Shown: in pieces, positions 61,390 through 64,000 of the stretch
How the letters are laid out: each line of letters opens with the position of its first letter
Numbering within the stretch: the first letter of the stretch is position 1
DNA from: Absidia repens
Taxonomy: Eukaryota; Mucoromycota; Mucoromycetes; Mucorales; Cunninghamellaceae
NCBI GenBank assembly: GCA_002105175.1
Contig: MCGE01000012.1
Coordinates: 744,001 to 808,000 of the forward strand
Direction of reading: 5' to 3'
DNA length: 64,000 nucleotides
Position numbers and translations under genes: made by a program
Notes under the pieces: generated by a model
Databases searched by the model: none
What the model was told of the DNA's origin: nothing
What the model saw: only the letters and a program-made list of their open reading frames with translations

Positions 61390-63117
61390 ATGGTGTCTGC
61401 AATTATGGAGCCAACTAAAAAACGAAACCATGAAAACGTCGAAAAGAGTCACAGAGAACGAAAAAATGCTCGATATGAACGCAGAGTAAACAAGGCAAAA
61501 GTGAAAGCTCGTGGAGGTAGGTAAAACTCCAGAAAAAAAAAAGACCACTGATTGTTTTGACTTCAACCGACTTTTCTTCTCTTTTAGAAATCGACCTTTT
61601 TGATTGGAACAAGTGGAAGTTTGCCAATAAGGACTTTTGGATTAGCGCTTTTGTTGACACCGTCCCTCGTATTGACTGCCGCAAGGTGCCAAAGCAAGAA
61701 TTTATTGACAAGTATGAAGCGCCCAATATACCCGTGGTTCTCACTCATGCTACTGATCACTGGAAAGCCAACCAAAACTGGACTGAACAGGTAAGGATGA
61801 AGGACGGAGTAGCAAACGCTTTCGCAATTCTTTTTTCCTGTATACTAACCCCCTTTGCCATATAAGAATTTTTTAGCTCGGTACAGTAAGGACCTTTACA
61901 AGGTGGGCGAAGACGACGATGGAAATAACGTTTATATGAAAATGAAGCACTTTCTTCACTATTGCCACCATGACGCCAAGAAAGATGATTCGCCTTTGTA
62001 TATATTTGACAGTGGATTTTACAAGGATCGGAAGAAGAAGAAAACGGTACGCCATTCCTCCTCAGATGATGATAACGACAACGACAACGACAACAGTGGA
62101 CTCAAGAAACAACGACTAGAATCTTGCTCTTTGTTGAATGATTATCAAGTACCACACTATTTTGAGGATGATTTATTCAAACTGACTGGCAGCCGCCGAC
62201 GACCTCCATATCGATGGCTGGTAATGGGTGAAGCAAGAAGTGGTACTGGGTAAGTCATGAAAATCTGATGGAGAAAAAAAAAGTGGGCTGATTTTTTTTT
62301 TATTTTTGTTTTCAGTATACACACGGATCCCCTCGGAACATCGGCATGGAATTCTCTTCTGAAAGGACACAAGCGCTGGGCCCTGTTTCCCCCTGAGACC
62401 TCTAAGGCTATTGTTGACCCTCCTATGAAACCTTATGACCATGAAGGTGTTTCTTGGTTTAGTCAAGTTTTCCCCAAATTCCAAGTCAGAACGAACGATC
62501 CATCCGATATCCGCACATTAGGTGAACAATTGGGCATGATTGAAGTCCTGCAACGTCCCGGTGAAACAATATTTGTCCCTGGTGGTTGGCATCATGTCGT
62601 AATGAATCTCGGTAAGTTGTTTTGAAGAAAAAAGAGCAGAAAAAGGACTAATTTGGAAGTTTTATGTTTGTTAGATATGACGATCGCTATCACGCAGAAT
62701 TTTTGCTCTCCAACCAATGCAGAATATGTGTACCTATCGACTCGACACTCCCGTCCAAAATTAGGTGCCAAGCTTTACCAGCAATTGCAGAAACTCGGAA
62801 AGAAATACCCCGAAAGCATCTATGCATCGGTCGCGCGACAACTGGATACATTACAGCATACACCACAAATTCCACCAAGCAGCAGCGACAGTAGTTCATC
62901 ATCATCATCAACGTCATCATCAAGCGGCAGTAGCAGTTCATCCTTCTTATCAGACTTGGACAGGGACTCAACGACACCAAAATCCGCATCATCGAAACCT
63001 GCCAAAATAGTCGTCAGCTCAACCGACTCAGAAACAGACCTCAGTGATGGAACCTGTATGTGCCAAAAGTGCAAGAAGAAGCGGAAAAAGAACCTCATCA
63101 GGTCCAAGAAAAATTGA
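61390..63117 (+). CDS. JMJD6: JmjC oxygenase, JMJD6 homologue
   Basis: Exons 61390-61516, 61588-61790, 61867-62249, 62316-62611 and 62675-63117; 483 codons (an in-frame Met at 61405 could also start it). The N-terminus is basic (KKRNHENVEKSHRERKNARY), then FWISAFVDTVPRID, and the JmjC core GEARSGTGIHTDPLGTSAWN with the Fe ligands H and D of HxD, GHKRWALFPP, and the third ligand in GGWHHVV. A charged insert (DDDNDNDNDN) and a Ser-rich C-terminal tail with a CxxC pair (CMCQKC) complete it. JMJD6 hydroxylates lysines in splicing factors and has been reported to demethylate arginine; nuclear action is expected. Confidence 0.94.
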
Positions 63118-63819
63118 CCCCCTCCCCCTTAAAAACTTAGTAGATAGTCTTATCTTGATTAGTTTTATGCATTTAGTTTAGATTTACATACTCATATTCA
63201 CCAATTTGCTTTACATACATTATTATTTGAAATAAAATTCTCTCTTTTGCCATTTTATTTATTCATGGACTATTATTGCTCATTGACTTGCATGTATTGC
63301 CACATAGCAACCATTTTTTTACTTTTAAAAAAACGACCCCTTGTATCCTTTTTTTTTTTTCCTGTAACATTGTAACCAGTAACGGAAATTCTCCTACTAC
63401 TATGATAGAAAGATATTTGTTCGTGTCCTTACTATCCACCTATATACTACACTTAGGAGACAGATACACAAGAACAGCCTCCTTTTTTTTTTTTTTTTTT
63501 TCGTACATCAAAAAATAACTGGAAATCATGAAAATCTTGCTCCTCTTTCTGTAAAACATACAGCCATCATAATTTCTTTGTTATTATTAACAACCATGAT
63601 CACTCTTCTTTCTCCTTTTCATCACCTCCTTCTCCCCCACTTTCATCCTGAGAAGAAAAAAAAAAAAAGCCGGCTTATTTTCGGATTTCCCCTGAATGTT
63701 TGCTATTGAGTTTAAAACAGTGACATTTTTTTTCTCTTCCGCTTTTCATTTTATACTTTTTTTTTACCTTTTTTTTTTATCTTATATTCGTCATATTCAT
63801 TTTCATCATCATCATTATT
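63118..63819. other. intergenic
   Basis: AATAAAATTC at 63231 fits the JMJD6 3' end. T-runs at 63482-63501 and 63728-63780; pyrimidine-rich leader before the next start. Confidence 0.45.
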
Positions 63820-64000
63820 ATGCTAGACTTTGTACCTTTGAAATGGGCGTTATTCATGTCAATTATCATCTTCAGTAGTGTCAGAGCAGATCCATTAGTG
63901 CTAGGTTTCACAAAATCAATGCCACCACCGAATCAGGTAGCCAACTTCCTTTCAAATAGAGCTTCTGGGCTTGCCCGACAAGAGCGTTTCTTGGCAGAAA
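63820..64000 (+). CDS. start of a secreted protein, possibly aspartic protease (3' cut by window)
   Basis: ATG at 63820 opens a frame that runs off the window (about 60 codons). A hydrophobic signal peptide (WALFMSIIIFSSVRA) is followed by DPLVLGFTKS, which resembles the propeptide start (PL-L-FTK) of secreted pepsin-like proteases of these fungi. No catalytic motif falls within the window, so the family is a guess; secretion is better supported. Confidence 0.55.
   Translation, partial: MLDFVPLKWALFMSIIIFSSVRADPLVLGFTKSMPPPNQVANFLSNRASGLARQERFLAE

Overview
This is nuclear DNA of a filamentous fungus, most likely an early-diverging Mucoromycota mould of the Mucorales type. The support is AT-rich intergenic DNA with many long A/T runs, compact genes with many 50-120 nt introns (GTAAGT-like donors, TAG acceptors), fungal families (Zn2Cys6 factor, BEM3-type RhoGAP, muskelin, neutral ceramidase, JMJD6), and dispersed transposon debris. 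The genus cannot be fixed from sequence alone. Exon boundaries were read by hand from splice signals and reading-frame continuity.

Layout. 1-1.2 kb: 3' part of a gene joining an alpha/beta-hydrolase end to a tyrosine-phosphatase end. 1.8-15.6 kb: a gene-poor nest of mobile elements. It holds a 722-nt inverted-repeat element with its related empty site, and a piggyBac remnant bounded by TTAA. A 926-nt hAT-like element built of 73-bp palindromic units lies inside the piggyBac remnant. Several copies of two related repeat families (A and B) are also present. 16.7-29.7 kb: a gene-rich block with a RING/TRAF-type protein, a DDX21-like helicase, a Zn2Cys6 factor divergent from muskelin, and a cytochrome b561. 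32.2 kb: a tRNA-Val(AAC). 33.5-47.0 kb: a minus-strand block with a mitochondrial carrier, an unrecognised acidic protein, a BEM3-like RhoGAP and an ADCK2/UbiB kinase. 48.2-56.1 kb: neutral ceramidase, a convergent sphingomyelin-synthase-like PAP2 enzyme (possibly truncated by a tetranucleotide slip), and a GDP-L-fucose synthase pseudogene. 58.5-64 kb: a small coiled-coil protein, a zinc-type quinone/enone reductase, a JMJD6 homologue and the start of a secreted protein.

How genes relate. These are mostly unlinked housekeeping and regulatory genes, as expected in a fungus. The one functional pairing is the ceramidase and the sphingomyelin-synthase-like enzyme, which face each other about 2 kb apart with a repeat between them; both act on ceramide. 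Muskelin points to the CTLH/GID ubiquitin ligase, and the RING/TRAF protein is a second ubiquitin-type candidate.

Novelty. I found no clear new defence or biosynthetic system. The best candidates for something undescribed are the 73-bp-period palindromic hAT-like element, the GGACA palindromes beneath the piggyBac ends, the hydrolase-phosphatase chimera, and the inverted pairs of A/B repeats.
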